Shown here in pieces: positions 12,001-16,845 of a stretch of 64,000 bases of DNA. The notes under the pieces are model-generated. The model made no database searches, was not told the DNA's origin, and saw nothing but the letters and a program-made list of their open reading frames with translations. How positions within the stretch are numbered: position 1 is the first letter of the stretch; each line of letters starts with the position of its first letter. This DNA is from an uncultured Clostridia bacterium (GTDB lineage Bacteria > Bacillota > Clostridia > Christensenellales > UBA1242): NCBI GenBank assembly GCA_934746645.1, contig CAKVFE010000001.1, positions 310,001-374,000 on the forward strand, read 5' to 3'. A program made the position numbers and the translations under genes.

Positions 12001-13210
12001 GTCCTGTATTGAATGCGTCATTGCCATCAGTATCTACAGCTGTTAATTCGGTAGCAAAATCTTTAACAATAATTCTGACTTTTAATGTGATTGTAAACAA
12101 TCCTTCATATCCAAGTCTATCAACATAAATCTCTAAAACATCTGTACCAGCAGATACTTGAGATACTGTAAAGCTCTTATATGGATATTCTTGTTTTAAG
12201 CCAACAAAGTCGTAACGAGATTTTTCTTCTACTTCATTGTCTAATTCGAATATAGATTGTTTTGTTAATACTGGATTGTAATTGGTAGTAATTGCATATT
12301 GTTGGTCAATAGTATGGTCACTAGACAACTTTAATGTCAAATTACGAGAATATATAAATGGGTTGGTTGGATTGTTGTGTCCAAGAACAATATCATAATA
12401 TCCTAAGTTGTTTTTAACCAAATTGATATTACCTGTTTCGGTAGCAGTAACCAATTCAAAATTGGTTTCTTCAACAATCTCTAATACTGGAACTCTAATA
12501 ACTGATGTTCTAATATCATGATCGTGTTTGGATACACCATAAACACTAACATATTTTTCACCATTAACATTTGGATATGCATTAGAATCTCTTGAAGTTA
12601 AAACTCCATTAACTATACGAGCATAAGATGTTTCGGTAATACCTATGTCGTCACGAACAACATCTGACGCTGAATCATCAGAGATATAAAAATCCATTTC
12701 TTTTTGGTTGGTACTTTCTGGGGTAAAGTTAATAAAGTTGGTTAGGTCAACATAACTTTTATATTTTACAGCGATTGGTTGGGATTTAAATTCGACACCT
12801 TTTACTGGGACATAAACTGTAACTACAATTTCTTCACGCTTATTGCCTTCATTGGTGTTGATAGAAATAACACCTTTACCAGCCTTGATGGCGGATACTC
12901 TATAAGTTGCACCATTTTTAGATGTTGTATCATCACTAATAGCTTCAACACTTACTATATCATCTACACCATTGTAAGCGTGTTGTGTAATAGTTATATC
13001 TCCACTAACACTTTTACTTGTTCCGGACACCTTAACATTGAATGTTCCTGTTGATGGATATTCGGTATTGTCAGCATCACTATCAAGATACAATACAATC
13101 TCTTTAGTCGAAACAGACAATGCAAAATTCTTGTATGGGTCATCACACCCACACAACAACAATACAGAACTTAAAATAGTTAATAAAAATGCGCCTAACT
13201 TCTTACCCAT
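1..13210 (-). CDS. Giant surface lipoprotein with Ig-like and GLUG beta-helix repeats (partial, C-terminus outside window)
   Basis: The reading frame is open from an ATG at 13210 to the left edge, at least 4,403 codons. I checked the frame at the start, near 6600 and at the edge and it is the same throughout. The start follows GGAG. The N-terminus is a lipoprotein signal with lipobox LCGC (Cys22), so the protein should be anchored outside the membrane. Bacterial Ig-like (BIG2-type) segments lie near residues 90-180 and 1995-2060 and probably elsewhere. Four modules begin with an 'F..I....Y.L..D' stretch and continue with GLUG-type motifs such as NIGGLIGK and HAGGLFG: about residues 1125-1615, 2835-3160, 3340-3940 and 4105 to the edge, with over 20 motifs in all. 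GLUG/beta-helix proteins are known as adhesin-like or glycan-binding surface proteins. The role here is inferred and the ligand is unknown. Confidence 0.9.
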   Translation of the reverse strand, partial: MGKKLGAFLLTILSSVLLLCGCDDPYKNFALSVSTKEIVLYLDSDADNTEYPSTGTFNVKVSGTSKSVSGDITITQHAYNGVDDIVSVEAISDDTTSKNGATYRVSAIKAGKGVISINTNEGNKREEIVVTVYVPVKGVEFKSQPIAVKYKSYVDLTNFINFTPESTNQKEMDFYISDDSASDVVRDDIGITETSYARIVNGVLTSRDSNAYPNVNGEKYVSVYGVSKHDHDIRTSVIRVPVLEIVEETNFELVTATETGNINLVKNNLGYYDIVLGHNNPTNPFIYSRNLTLKLSSDHTIDQQYAITTNYNPVLTKQSIFELDNEVEEKSRYDFVGLKQEYPYKSFTVSQVSAGTDVLEIYVDRLGYEGLFTITLKVRIIVKDFATELTAVDTDGNDAFNTGLVIYNAYGGSSLGTGVTLSLSPNPDNNYKVKVNIADAPAVDGVSGISLNLANGTSVLDGSLLDSGTRLYIKHIYDYDTITNEILANGIVPKLVITYTFSLAPTGVPNDGYATYTIEKTIPMEMKLGVTDIRIPSNNAEIKINAVTGKAIETNTASEVGANNVNNTHYSVFADDDPVETTEIVLATIDEQPADLVELIENIRVLNVNGQPSTINAMSNKYFSIVYKEGPIVGRYNRLVLEPELQPEQARIVLELSTTNNIVKTVTIEIVVPIAYTMENADKADIEINNELEVGSSIYATKKTNYKVAYSDALYIYDGEFEPSEEDNISDIVKYTTLDELTVSVDSRIGFNLYNYIVLKNSEGVPRITKVNYNSNVTISQNREFYNIEYETVNGVEIPYLAIKKVKTQTPINVDFRISGYDNDGNMVEFTKTIKLTIIEPITSISISPENRTLYVADSLGSLKEEESKLEYTVTVYPITATISTRAITPRIEDKVLYSLKSGNTDYSILVSDILSLTTYTDEEIESAQQKGINLANKFKIQAILNNPSIESKLNNYSMATGRSIDSTTVLNTIFSNNIVINLYAELTQYNKPTITTKTQLTIKYAKKVEKIIPSISETGLYFDLRNEKTNTNGKSISFNVLPNDAYNKKLIVTVENDSIARISSNSVDKNNRIVGNSITILPGSTAGRTYIRVSAEDCYAIDSATGIARPSSYIDIPIRVADGSKEYPFEIATASEFVSIAEDIAEGNNSYFYVITDSFSINSDVVSTFGDFNGGINGKFTYNIDGIYYSQQNTIQGLTLDITTDLSQQQLSEHNFGLFKSLGENALIENLILSDVNINLTLNTTSQFNDYVNVGVITGVNKGTIYNSFVNGKINVVSDTDRVNIGGLTGRTQSNVYVEEYDDIDTESNSYVVGSITGEDSTSTFANNGYNSEISIVFKGTEKLDSLFENTSVLPNTNIGGIAGVVTTYATHKNNNANESYVGYGATLDNGKQLPGVSIYQYNMESIKTIYNLSVAPNIVSVDKDNNLLPANVGGVVGYSHSTLIDKVEVLPVSLQTYSNVGGIIGYAYASSIQQSVVEFANLGQTGIDTVSITAKQNIGGMVGYGVDVNIAYSYVRAYFNGKAIDDTYYGNLLLLESEETEKNIGGLIGKLDSYGISNQIKTAGESAGLNIEAYVKTVSTTSASAIINSYFNADINTDYQTLSGTVNIGGLIGKTTNMDIKVDVVDSSDEKVNSLLITDSYFYGNISQAKGQEYTITNYVSQPVSATMITVGTSISYQLGSIVNITDGEKYFNKNIDDFIDINGKDIIEVTNNMTITGYVDADANKYFVNTITYRVIKPYHKAVGNATLSNVVIDTSYDDLTQEEQDNDTTNNTVTTKTHYSYNINVNYGAAVEVKHIYSVVNGNGFVFNTANLGSNETLFKLGTFETKVVDSAANKTTVSTVNETIYDDLKDVSTFKNAGFDISKAVRDDEVDEDGNPISQEYSTKWLILSDLNSGYPVLFSLTNNTTLLFKVLPTNISINILDTKYSTIGFNNLTFLKDGDNLILFYNELLDSKTRPYVGTNKYKLTTSDDEDNIDISLYPVTAISIDLDIVDLSKYNISAIYDKDMVIKSSDENIVSVGSDGIITTKSTGNITLTISSKLDSSITKSLNILVVNGLSDFNIYKSKNLTTDDNQLQDLFDVNKKQQNSDDTEEGNQDTQYDIVDENDDNAYVRAITQIIDETTKYWTDVVNNDPSTRFGDEFTTYNGSYVKNSNMGVKVEVNTVGEGQATLNNVQLEKGKTYLYSNLGEFNFTGNYKGLMYLTLTPFIKSEVSGFGTTLTETASSGKSVDNCVLVEKLKKTYKFNIIPKAESIAVDKQSANLDPVSNVDLTITTVTSNFVKIGEDYTINETINLRIFDLVNNTTVGTFTVDMTGSGQNSSLINVEILDEEVQATNDALKIKLIKKIRLSFNTEMYSKRTNGVSYNLNDIRYRFNFYPSSNSSLNANFDLKIVPLNVNEIKMTYYANSEISGTGTFYPQEDSSNYIVPSRVGLLKLELTPNYSNAEYVKLTVDGELKSKVSFVQQLGIMSSESNGYITGYRTIIDQPEYLPGFEGIKLLNQSTIVNSSDIYFNNWYYVQVFLSSETQVNQEITFRATSYKTDTDASGRKVETEIRSDTITLQVQPLPSIALTVDGKSEGIIAKGATVDLEVSAINFEGDIQITANTLNNGATYVSVNYDETTGKWTFSVDVKAVAGDTAIITATATKFINGVLEQKSSQVRLYIVEYLITGVRVNGTTYADGRYQYEALNGTTHPLTVLLDVEKDDNNEDAITMISSLESEASGIIKPDGVGSYINNWWRLNNLNEYETVYPNVTYTNYRFADLTMSDYNRTHYYAIKTLSVSSTDVISYRMRYYYDGQGVPRLYTGIDPGYQLYELSFSFVLVIKDNSTYDHPNPISTVAEFMALGGLNTDGTSNGSAVTEGHYILVNDLTLENYYPFSANFSSLDGNGYIIKIKNFNTDKYKNGGGGNNIGLFETISANTIIKNVTIDVSDMLVSTSDANKILQQKTDAPTAKIDLMGISSFNFGVLAGQNNGSVTNIKIVNTYSTQLNGTGRKNLLVASTTGYLNGSLVDARVGGIVGNNNGTISNSHIGLNASNYDDTNYKSQENHGINVANSSEPITTYPFNLVGGKTISAFANTNSGIIANSYVLGVGVTNTGSIFEGTKTAGFVVENQTNGNIFNSMVEGLGTVNYRANEYVYLEGKGYIGGFVYTNSGKISNAYSNICITTNSGGSGGFVYSNELTGSITNAYSTAKNGLNSWAHGLFTGINDENEYNNKGTYTSCFYLVLEGEVKNEDEPAIALNGKKTEGVSASEASANNEFRDTGSFNGFNFRVGDDNNNVWMISSDVQYGPRLISATESSTYSHRVLTNTTVNGSQTIYDYEYDSLYYYGSESNPLLVNSATEFVTFIINNSRKMTVKIGDETDTLYVFGTTNSSSTTLNVPSSIRLINDLDFSAITLNNMIVDGKRITDITFAGKLDGNGMTMSGIRLVDQNQSTIHENFGLFKQVGISDEQLKSLENVTVSPAIMNVNIGVAGVDAGQSVKVGALTGSMYNTTLINVKLFGGNGVYIRGQNIVGGIAGYIVNTDNKTMVDITVENISVTASHSSINGNVSDVTTLSLDGKLSNDGGSTSISYNSYGLNKANTISNMRRMSYAGAVAGIISAENRVTASANKNKDGNKDNADYTLIGHNIIKTLTGIEIDFDNGNTIDNYKYSSSIENNRTTPGEDSISKITVQGGGYIAAEHAGGLFGCVDEHTLIKNSKYLVGEIIKDGDTASEDFIQEIRGYNYAGGIAGENFGMLEQVRVEYIDSIQENIDKNFNTGNTTEGEIDNLFGTTTSIAIGGIAGYSGSVPNTTDTGAIIVDSYSRVNIVNNRAKAAGGLVGLTAGYAHYSHVITTAKVYASQYIGGLIGLHVSKLNNVYYDLQLDYAFAVNQWTNDVKEIVYDNLLNTYENDISKQHNFKVTMPEIGNVISMSNDKYRAIKISSSSTVKAYVGSLIGASYTNTSLESSIWISSEPNIVETRKVYIVNGTGSENSSRRYIFSTVISTTFNDQNTLINDVYNVKSDNEKYTAEDVGAEFSPVEGDYTNAPTGINEAKATIGNQLKLDVIFGTNGTNNSLFNMFIWDAISLSADLSELDSKLWKLGDLLPEYIVGIYSNYTEITNATTFNTNISNNTNTRNKYYLLKNSFDIIISENKNDALVYNSFEGTIIGVQTDNKNPVVTVKTLGNINQPSSIFSRLSNATIMNVDFVAEYSTNSDTLQNSYSSNSQNEYQGFFAKTVSNTVLSNVGFTLKANNNGNVTYSNDYVGIGLMIGNLTESTLQNINVNLDITKGELIFKPSDSTINTKEISFGGVAGTTYNSTFDNVEIINNSNTTIKLQNIRLASDKNRRINVGSLIGKSTRSTFTSVNSTQLLAGDYREKINNVYTFDSVNGVGKYKVNYGGVFGYVENGQMRDVN

Positions 13211-13241
13211 GGTATATCTCCAAATCTTTAGTAGTTATGCT

Positions 13242-13269
13242 GTTTTGATAATTTTAGTATAATCAAAAC
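13242..13269 (-). promoter_or_regulatory. Candidate promoter -10 inside an inverted repeat, upstream of the giant lipoprotein
   Basis: A perfect 8-bp inverted repeat, GTTTTGAT (13242-13249) and ATCAAAAC (13262-13269), flanks a minus-strand TATACT (13256-13261). A weak TTAAAT sits 18 nt upstream as a possible -35. The repeat covers the -10 region, as an operator would. The regulator is unknown and the promoter is a prediction. Confidence 0.35.
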
Positions 13270-13380
13270 TCGCAAGAATATTTAATATATTATATATATA
13301 AATATTATCTTCCCTAGCCACAATTATATTTACTTTTTTTTGTTATGTCAAACAACTAGTGGCTCTATATAAAAAATAAC

Positions 13381-13410
13381 AAAAAAAGTTGAGCAATTAT
13401 TTACTCAACT
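13381..13410 (-). terminator. Rho-independent terminator of spoIIID
   Basis: The stem GTTGAG/CTCAAC (13388-13393 and 13404-13409) is followed on the minus strand by seven T. The stem overlaps the last codons of spoIIID. Confidence 0.8.
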
Positions 13411-13657
13411 CATTTTTTAATTTTAAATATTTTTGCTTAGTAGCTTCGCCACCTCTAACATTTCTTTCGTTAAAATTATTGTCTAATATTTCTTTTACTT
13501 CTAGGTATAATGGCAAATTGATAGTCTTTAGTTTTTTAGAAACATCTATATGTACCGTGCTTTTACTTAAGCCAAACTGAGATGCTGTCCCACGAATAGT
13601 TGATTTGTGGTCAACAATATACCTAGCCAACATCTCTGCCCTAGTATCTAATGTCAT
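13397..13657 (-). CDS. spoIIID: Stage III sporulation transcriptional regulator SpoIIID
   Basis: 86 residues, close to the usual SpoIIID length. SpoIIID is a small mother-cell DNA-binding protein that acts with sigma-E and then sigma-K in sporulation. The helix-turn-helix lies at about residues 20-43 (STIRGTASQFGLSKSTVH), and the family-typical basic block RGGEATKQKY is near residues 69-78. AGGAG sits 6 nt before the ATG. A sigma-E-like promoter lies just upstream and a terminator overlaps the stop, so it is probably monocistronic. The gene is near spoIIQ, as in many clostridia. It is strong evidence that the host makes endospores. Confidence 0.95.
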   Translation of the reverse strand: MTLDTRAEMLARYIVDHKSTIRGTASQFGLSKSTVHIDVSKKLKTINLPLYLEVKEILDNNFNERNVRGGEATKQKYLKLKNELSK

Positions 13658-13682
13658 ACATAACTCCTAATATTTTTAACTA

Positions 13683-13710
13683 TGTGTATGACATCTTTTG
13701 ACAAAATATT
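13683..13710 (-). promoter_or_regulatory. Sigma-E-like promoter of spoIIID
   Basis: On the minus strand AATATT (13705-13710) is followed by a 14-nt spacer and CATACACA (13683-13690). The Bacillus sigma-E consensus is roughly ATATT, 14-15 nt, CATACAnT. The predicted transcript start is about 20 nt upstream of the spoIIID ATG. Sigma-E control of spoIIID is established in Bacillus subtilis. Confidence 0.6.
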
Positions 13711-13802
13711 ACAATATGCGATAAAAAACATATCTACTAATTTTTATATTAACATTTAAAAATTTTACTTATATTACATAATTAGTATCACATAAATTTG
13801 GT

Positions 13803-13838
13803 ATAAAAAAAAGTCAACCACAATGGTTGACACTTTTA
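13803..13838 (-). terminator. Terminator of acpP
   Basis: A perfect 8-bp stem GTCAACCA/TGGTTGAC (13813-13820 and 13824-13831) with a CAA loop is followed on the minus strand by eight T. Confidence 0.85.
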
Positions 13839-13882
13839 TTTAGATACGCATTAATCACAATTATATTAGATGCGTTGTCCTA

Positions 13883-14128
13883 TTACTTTTTAGATTGTTT
13901 AGATTGATTAGCTTCGATAACTTTTACAATATCTTCAACAGTTTTTAATTTGATTGCTTCTTCGTCACTAATAGAAACATGAAATTCGTCTTCTAAAGTC
14001 ATAAGAAGTTCAACCAAGTCTAAAGAGTCTGCGCCTAAATCTTCAAGGATTCTTGATTTTAATTGGATTCTTTCTTCTTTAATTCCTAATTGGCTTGACA
14101 ATAAACTTTTGATTTTATCTAGTACCAT
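13883..14128 (-). CDS. acpP: Acyl carrier protein
   Basis: 81 residues, normal for bacterial ACP. The protein carries growing acyl chains on a 4'-phosphopantetheine arm in fatty-acid synthesis. The attachment motif is GADSLD with the modified serine at residue 35, followed by the acidic helix LVELLMTLEDEF that binds partner enzymes. GGAGG lies just before the ATG, and a near-consensus sigma-A promoter lies 30-60 nt upstream, so the gene probably has its own transcript. It stands apart from other fatty-acid genes here, between spoIIQ and spoIIID. A specialised second ACP cannot be excluded, but the sequence looks like the standard one. Confidence 0.93.
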   Translation of the reverse strand: MVLDKIKSLLSSQLGIKEERIQLKSRILEDLGADSLDLVELLMTLEDEFHVSISDEEAIKLKTVEDIVKVIEANQSKQSKK

Positions 14129-14157
14129 GGTATTCCTCCAAAATTATTGCTAGCACT

Positions 14158-14186
14158 ATTATAAAAAATTAAAAAGTTATTGTAAA
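14158..14186 (-). promoter_or_regulatory. Sigma-A promoter of acpP
   Basis: On the minus strand TTTACA (14181-14186), a 17-nt spacer and TATAAT (14158-14163). It lies 30 nt upstream of the acpP start and is one of the best promoter matches in the window. Confidence 0.75.
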
Positions 14187-14239
14187 GCAATTAAAGTTAA
14201 AATTTGTGTAAAGGTTATTAAAAAACAAACTTTATCAAT

Positions 14240-14266
14240 CAAAAATCATCAATCTTTGATGTTTTT
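14240..14266 (-). terminator. Weak terminator after spoIIQ
   Basis: Stem CATCAA/TTGATG (14247-14252 and 14256-14261) with a 3-nt loop, followed on the minus strand by ATTTTTG. The T tract is short, so termination may be partial. Confidence 0.45.
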
Positions 14267-14843
14267 ATTTTCCTTCAAGGTTTAAATATGTTGCAGGATC
14301 AACTTTAACATTGTTTTCTGTTACTTCAAAATGCAAGTGACTACCAAGGTTAAGTTCGTTGGAAGCTGTGCTACTTACCTTACCAATTACACTACCTCTT
14401 TTAACTTTATCACCTTTCTTAACACTAACATTTTCGTCCAAACTAGAGTAGTAAGTTTTTAAATTGTTATCGTGACTAAGCACAACTACAGTACCATTAA
14501 GATGATTGGTATATACATCAGCAACTGTACCATCTAGACACGCAAACACTTCACTATTTTCACTAGCAGAAAAACATATACCTTTATGTGCTTCCCATTG
14601 TTTTAGTGTAGTATTGTACACCAAATTTTTATCATTATAATCTTTTGCAATTGTATAGCTTAGCAATGGACTATAAAAACTTACTGGTGTTGTATTAGTT
14701 GGATTTGTGACATTTTCTTTAGGTTTATTGGCAAAAACAACAATTATTGTGCTAATTACTACTAACATTACGCCAAGACCAACAATATAACCATATTTTC
14801 TTAAAAATGTTAAAAATGCTTCCTTTCCACTTTTTTCTTTCAT
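14265..14843 (-). CDS. spoIIQ: SpoIIQ-like M23 (LytM) peptidase-fold sporulation protein
   Basis: 192 residues: a short cytoplasmic tail, one membrane helix (about 17-38) and a LytM/M23 domain (about 75-185). SpoIIQ is made in the forespore and pairs with SpoIIIAH to link forespore and mother cell during engulfment. The M23 HxH motif is present (HLH, His169 and His171). The usual HxxxD motif reads HKGIC, so His86 is kept and the metal-binding Asp is Cys90. GGAGG precedes the ATG. Upstream there is a GTATA...GGATATCATT pattern that only partly matches a sigma-F promoter. The SpoIIQ assignment rests on length, single membrane helix and spoIIID proximity. A generic M23 endopeptidase is the alternative. 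Confidence 0.8.
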   Translation of the reverse strand: MKEKSGKEAFLTFLRKYGYIVGLGVMLVVISTIIVVFANKPKENVTNPTNTTPVSFYSPLLSYTIAKDYNDKNLVYNTTLKQWEAHKGICFSASENSEVFACLDGTVADVYTNHLNGTVVVLSHDNNLKTYYSSLDENVSVKKGDKVKRGSVIGKVSSTASNELNLGSHLHFEVTENNVKVDPATYLNLEGK

Positions 14844-14906
14844 ATATATCCTCCAAAATTTATTGTTAAATGATATCCATATTGTAGTGTTTTATACATA
14901 TATTTT

Positions 14907-15356
14907 TTAAAAACCTTGCATTATTAATGGATAACCTATTAGGACATAATTTTCATATTGTGCCAATTGAATATTGTATTTTGTATCACCCACAACCACA
15001 CATTTAAGTCTATCGGTATATCCGTCAATAACCTTACAGTCATATATGTAACTTGTATTTTTAATATCAATATGTAATGTCTTAACTATCTCATTTACTT
15101 TCACATTATCAACTCTTAAAGTAATTGATTCTATACTTGATACATTACTTAGGTATTGTTGATAATTATTTTTATTAAGTCTTAATATATATTGATTACC
15201 ATTTTTTATAGCATTGGTATCATTATCAAAAGTATCACTTGTAGAGATAACACATTCGGAAAAATGTTTAAAATAATCTATAATAGAGTTTTCTTGCATT
15301 ATACCTAAAGCTATAGTAAGTGAAATAAAAAAAATAAAACCGAGCAATCTTTTCAT
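14907..15356 (-). CDS. Small exported protein of unknown function upstream of spoIIQ
   Basis: 149 residues, with a hydrophobic N-terminal segment (about 4-20) that is either a signal peptide or a single anchor. The rest has alternating beta-like stretches (for example SIESITLRVDN and YENYVLIGYPLIM) and two cysteines near 104 and 118. GGAG lies 7 nt before the ATG. It sits 63 nt upstream of spoIIQ and downstream of a divergent dehydrogenase-fold gene, all on the minus strand. In other spore formers a YwmB-type secreted protein sits near spoIID and spoIIQ. The resemblance is too slight to name this one, and the function is not recognised. Confidence 0.7.
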   Translation of the reverse strand: MKRLLGFIFFISLTIALGIMQENSIIDYFKHFSECVISTSDTFDNDTNAIKNGNQYILRLNKNNYQQYLSNVSSIESITLRVDNVKVNEIVKTLHIDIKNTSYIYDCKVIDGYTDRLKCVVVGDTKYNIQLAQYENYVLIGYPLIMQGF

Positions 15357-15441
15357 ATAGTCTCCTACATAATGATTAACTCGATTATTATTTTTTATAC
15401 TCTTTTATAATCTAATTTAGATATTTTTTTAATTTAATAAA

Positions 15442-16563
15442 TTATATTTTATTAAGCAACCCCACATCTCTTATAAATGTTCCAAAACAACTATTATCAT
15501 AAGTTTCTGGTACACAATTGATTGATGTCAATAACACTTTATCATTAAGATACTTGTTTAAGCTTAGTCCTTTATCATAATACAATTCTCTAAATATTTT
15601 TATATGTTTAACCAACATCTCATAATATGTAATAAATACAGCTTTAAATGCTACTTTTACCCTATTAAAATTGTCTATATGTTGAGATATGTCTTTATCA
15701 CACAAAAAGGATTGTGATATATGTGATAAGGAATAATTGTTTTTATATAGATTGATGCGTTTTTCACAGTCAAAGCCAATATTGGATTTAAGCATATCTG
15801 CAGACAAAAGGACATCAAACATCTTATAACTAATAACATTGGATATCATTAGTGATTCGCCTAAATTAATGTTTTTATATTTTGAAAATTGAATAATATT
15901 ATTAGCTATTTTATAGACAAAACTTTGATTAAAATCAGATAATAACAATATATCTTTTAATTGTAAACATATATCAATAAGCATATTTTTACCCATTGTA
16001 CTTTTAACAACTATACTTGGCATCATTGTTAAGTCCAATAATAATTGTTCTATTTTTATTAGTTTGTCATTATCTACTTCTTTATAAAATATAGCTTTGT
16101 CAAATACCTGCTCTAATAGATAAAAACTTAAACTAGCAATAGTTGAATAACATTTGGCTATATCTCTATATGAACATTTAGATATAACTTTTTCATCAAT
16201 CACGACATAATCTTGCTTATATAAAAACAATGGCAAATATGGTTCAGTAATAATATTGATTATAGCAACTTGATAGTTATTTAGACATTCTAACACATTA
16301 GGATTATCCCCTAGTACAACTATTGCTCCTACATCATCACTCATTTTATAATCAATAAGTCCTTTAACAACAGATGAAGAATAATTGCCTGATGGCACTG
16401 TTACTATCTCTAAAGCCTTACATTTTTCACTTATTTTTGATATAAGATCATAAAATTTGTCTTCTTTAACATCGTCTGTAACAACTATTATTTTAAATAG
16501 TTTATAATTTTTATCTATCAATTTAAGCAACTTTGAAGTTGCATTCCCTTTAATTATTTCCAT
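15442..16563 (-). CDS. Divergent iron-alcohol-dehydrogenase/dehydroquinate-synthase-fold protein
   Basis: 373 residues from the ATG at 16563, which has AAGGAG 7 nt upstream. A longer frame to 16653 lacks a ribosome site. The N-terminal half follows the plan of glycerol-1-phosphate dehydrogenase and Fe-ADH proteins: a Rossmann-like part with IIVVTDD, then GAIVVLGD where families have a glycine-rich GGGS segment, then a strand-turn 'YVVIDEKVISKC' like the 'vi.D..vl' segment. The usual glycine cluster and metal-binding histidines are not evident, so catalysis is doubtful. The C-terminal half is helical. The position next to spoIIQ suggests, but does not prove, a sporulation or envelope role. Fold assignment is tentative. 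Confidence 0.6.
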   Translation of the reverse strand: MEIIKGNATSKLLKLIDKNYKLFKIIVVTDDVKEDKFYDLISKISEKCKALEIVTVPSGNYSSSVVKGLIDYKMSDDVGAIVVLGDNPNVLECLNNYQVAIINIITEPYLPLFLYKQDYVVIDEKVISKCSYRDIAKCYSTIASLSFYLLEQVFDKAIFYKEVDNDKLIKIEQLLLDLTMMPSIVVKSTMGKNMLIDICLQLKDILLLSDFNQSFVYKIANNIIQFSKYKNINLGESLMISNVISYKMFDVLLSADMLKSNIGFDCEKRINLYKNNYSLSHISQSFLCDKDISQHIDNFNRVKVAFKAVFITYYEMLVKHIKIFRELYYDKGLSLNKYLNDKVLLTSINCVPETYDNSCFGTFIRDVGLLNKI

Positions 16564-16845
16564 ATTTAACTCCTTAGCAATATTGTAATATCTATGTAAA
16601 TTAATGTCATTTTTTAGTTGTAAGTTATTAATGAATATTAAGGAGTAAAACAAAGTATTTTGACGATTTTTAACTAATAAAACTAGATGTTGAAAAACAA
16701 AAAAATGACTTAAGAACTTATATTATAATTTTCTAAGTTACATATTTAAAACACTTAGCAAAACTGCCCTAATAAATAATTTAAGATAATTTATACATAC
16801 TATCTATATCAAATACATAAGATTTTTACTTATTAGGACAAAATT
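16564..16845. other. Divergent intergenic region
   Basis: 282 bp between a minus-strand and a plus-strand start. Very AT-rich; it must hold both promoters but I see no clear consensus pair or repeat. Confidence 0.4.

Noticed and set aside
14844..14906. Sigma-F promoter for spoIIQ
   Set aside because: The -35 GTATA fits, but spacing and the -10 GGATATCATT match only partly; mentioned under spoIIQ but not called.
16564..16653. 30-codon N-terminal extension of the dehydrogenase-fold protein
   Set aside because: No ribosome site there, while AAGGAG precedes the ATG at 16563.
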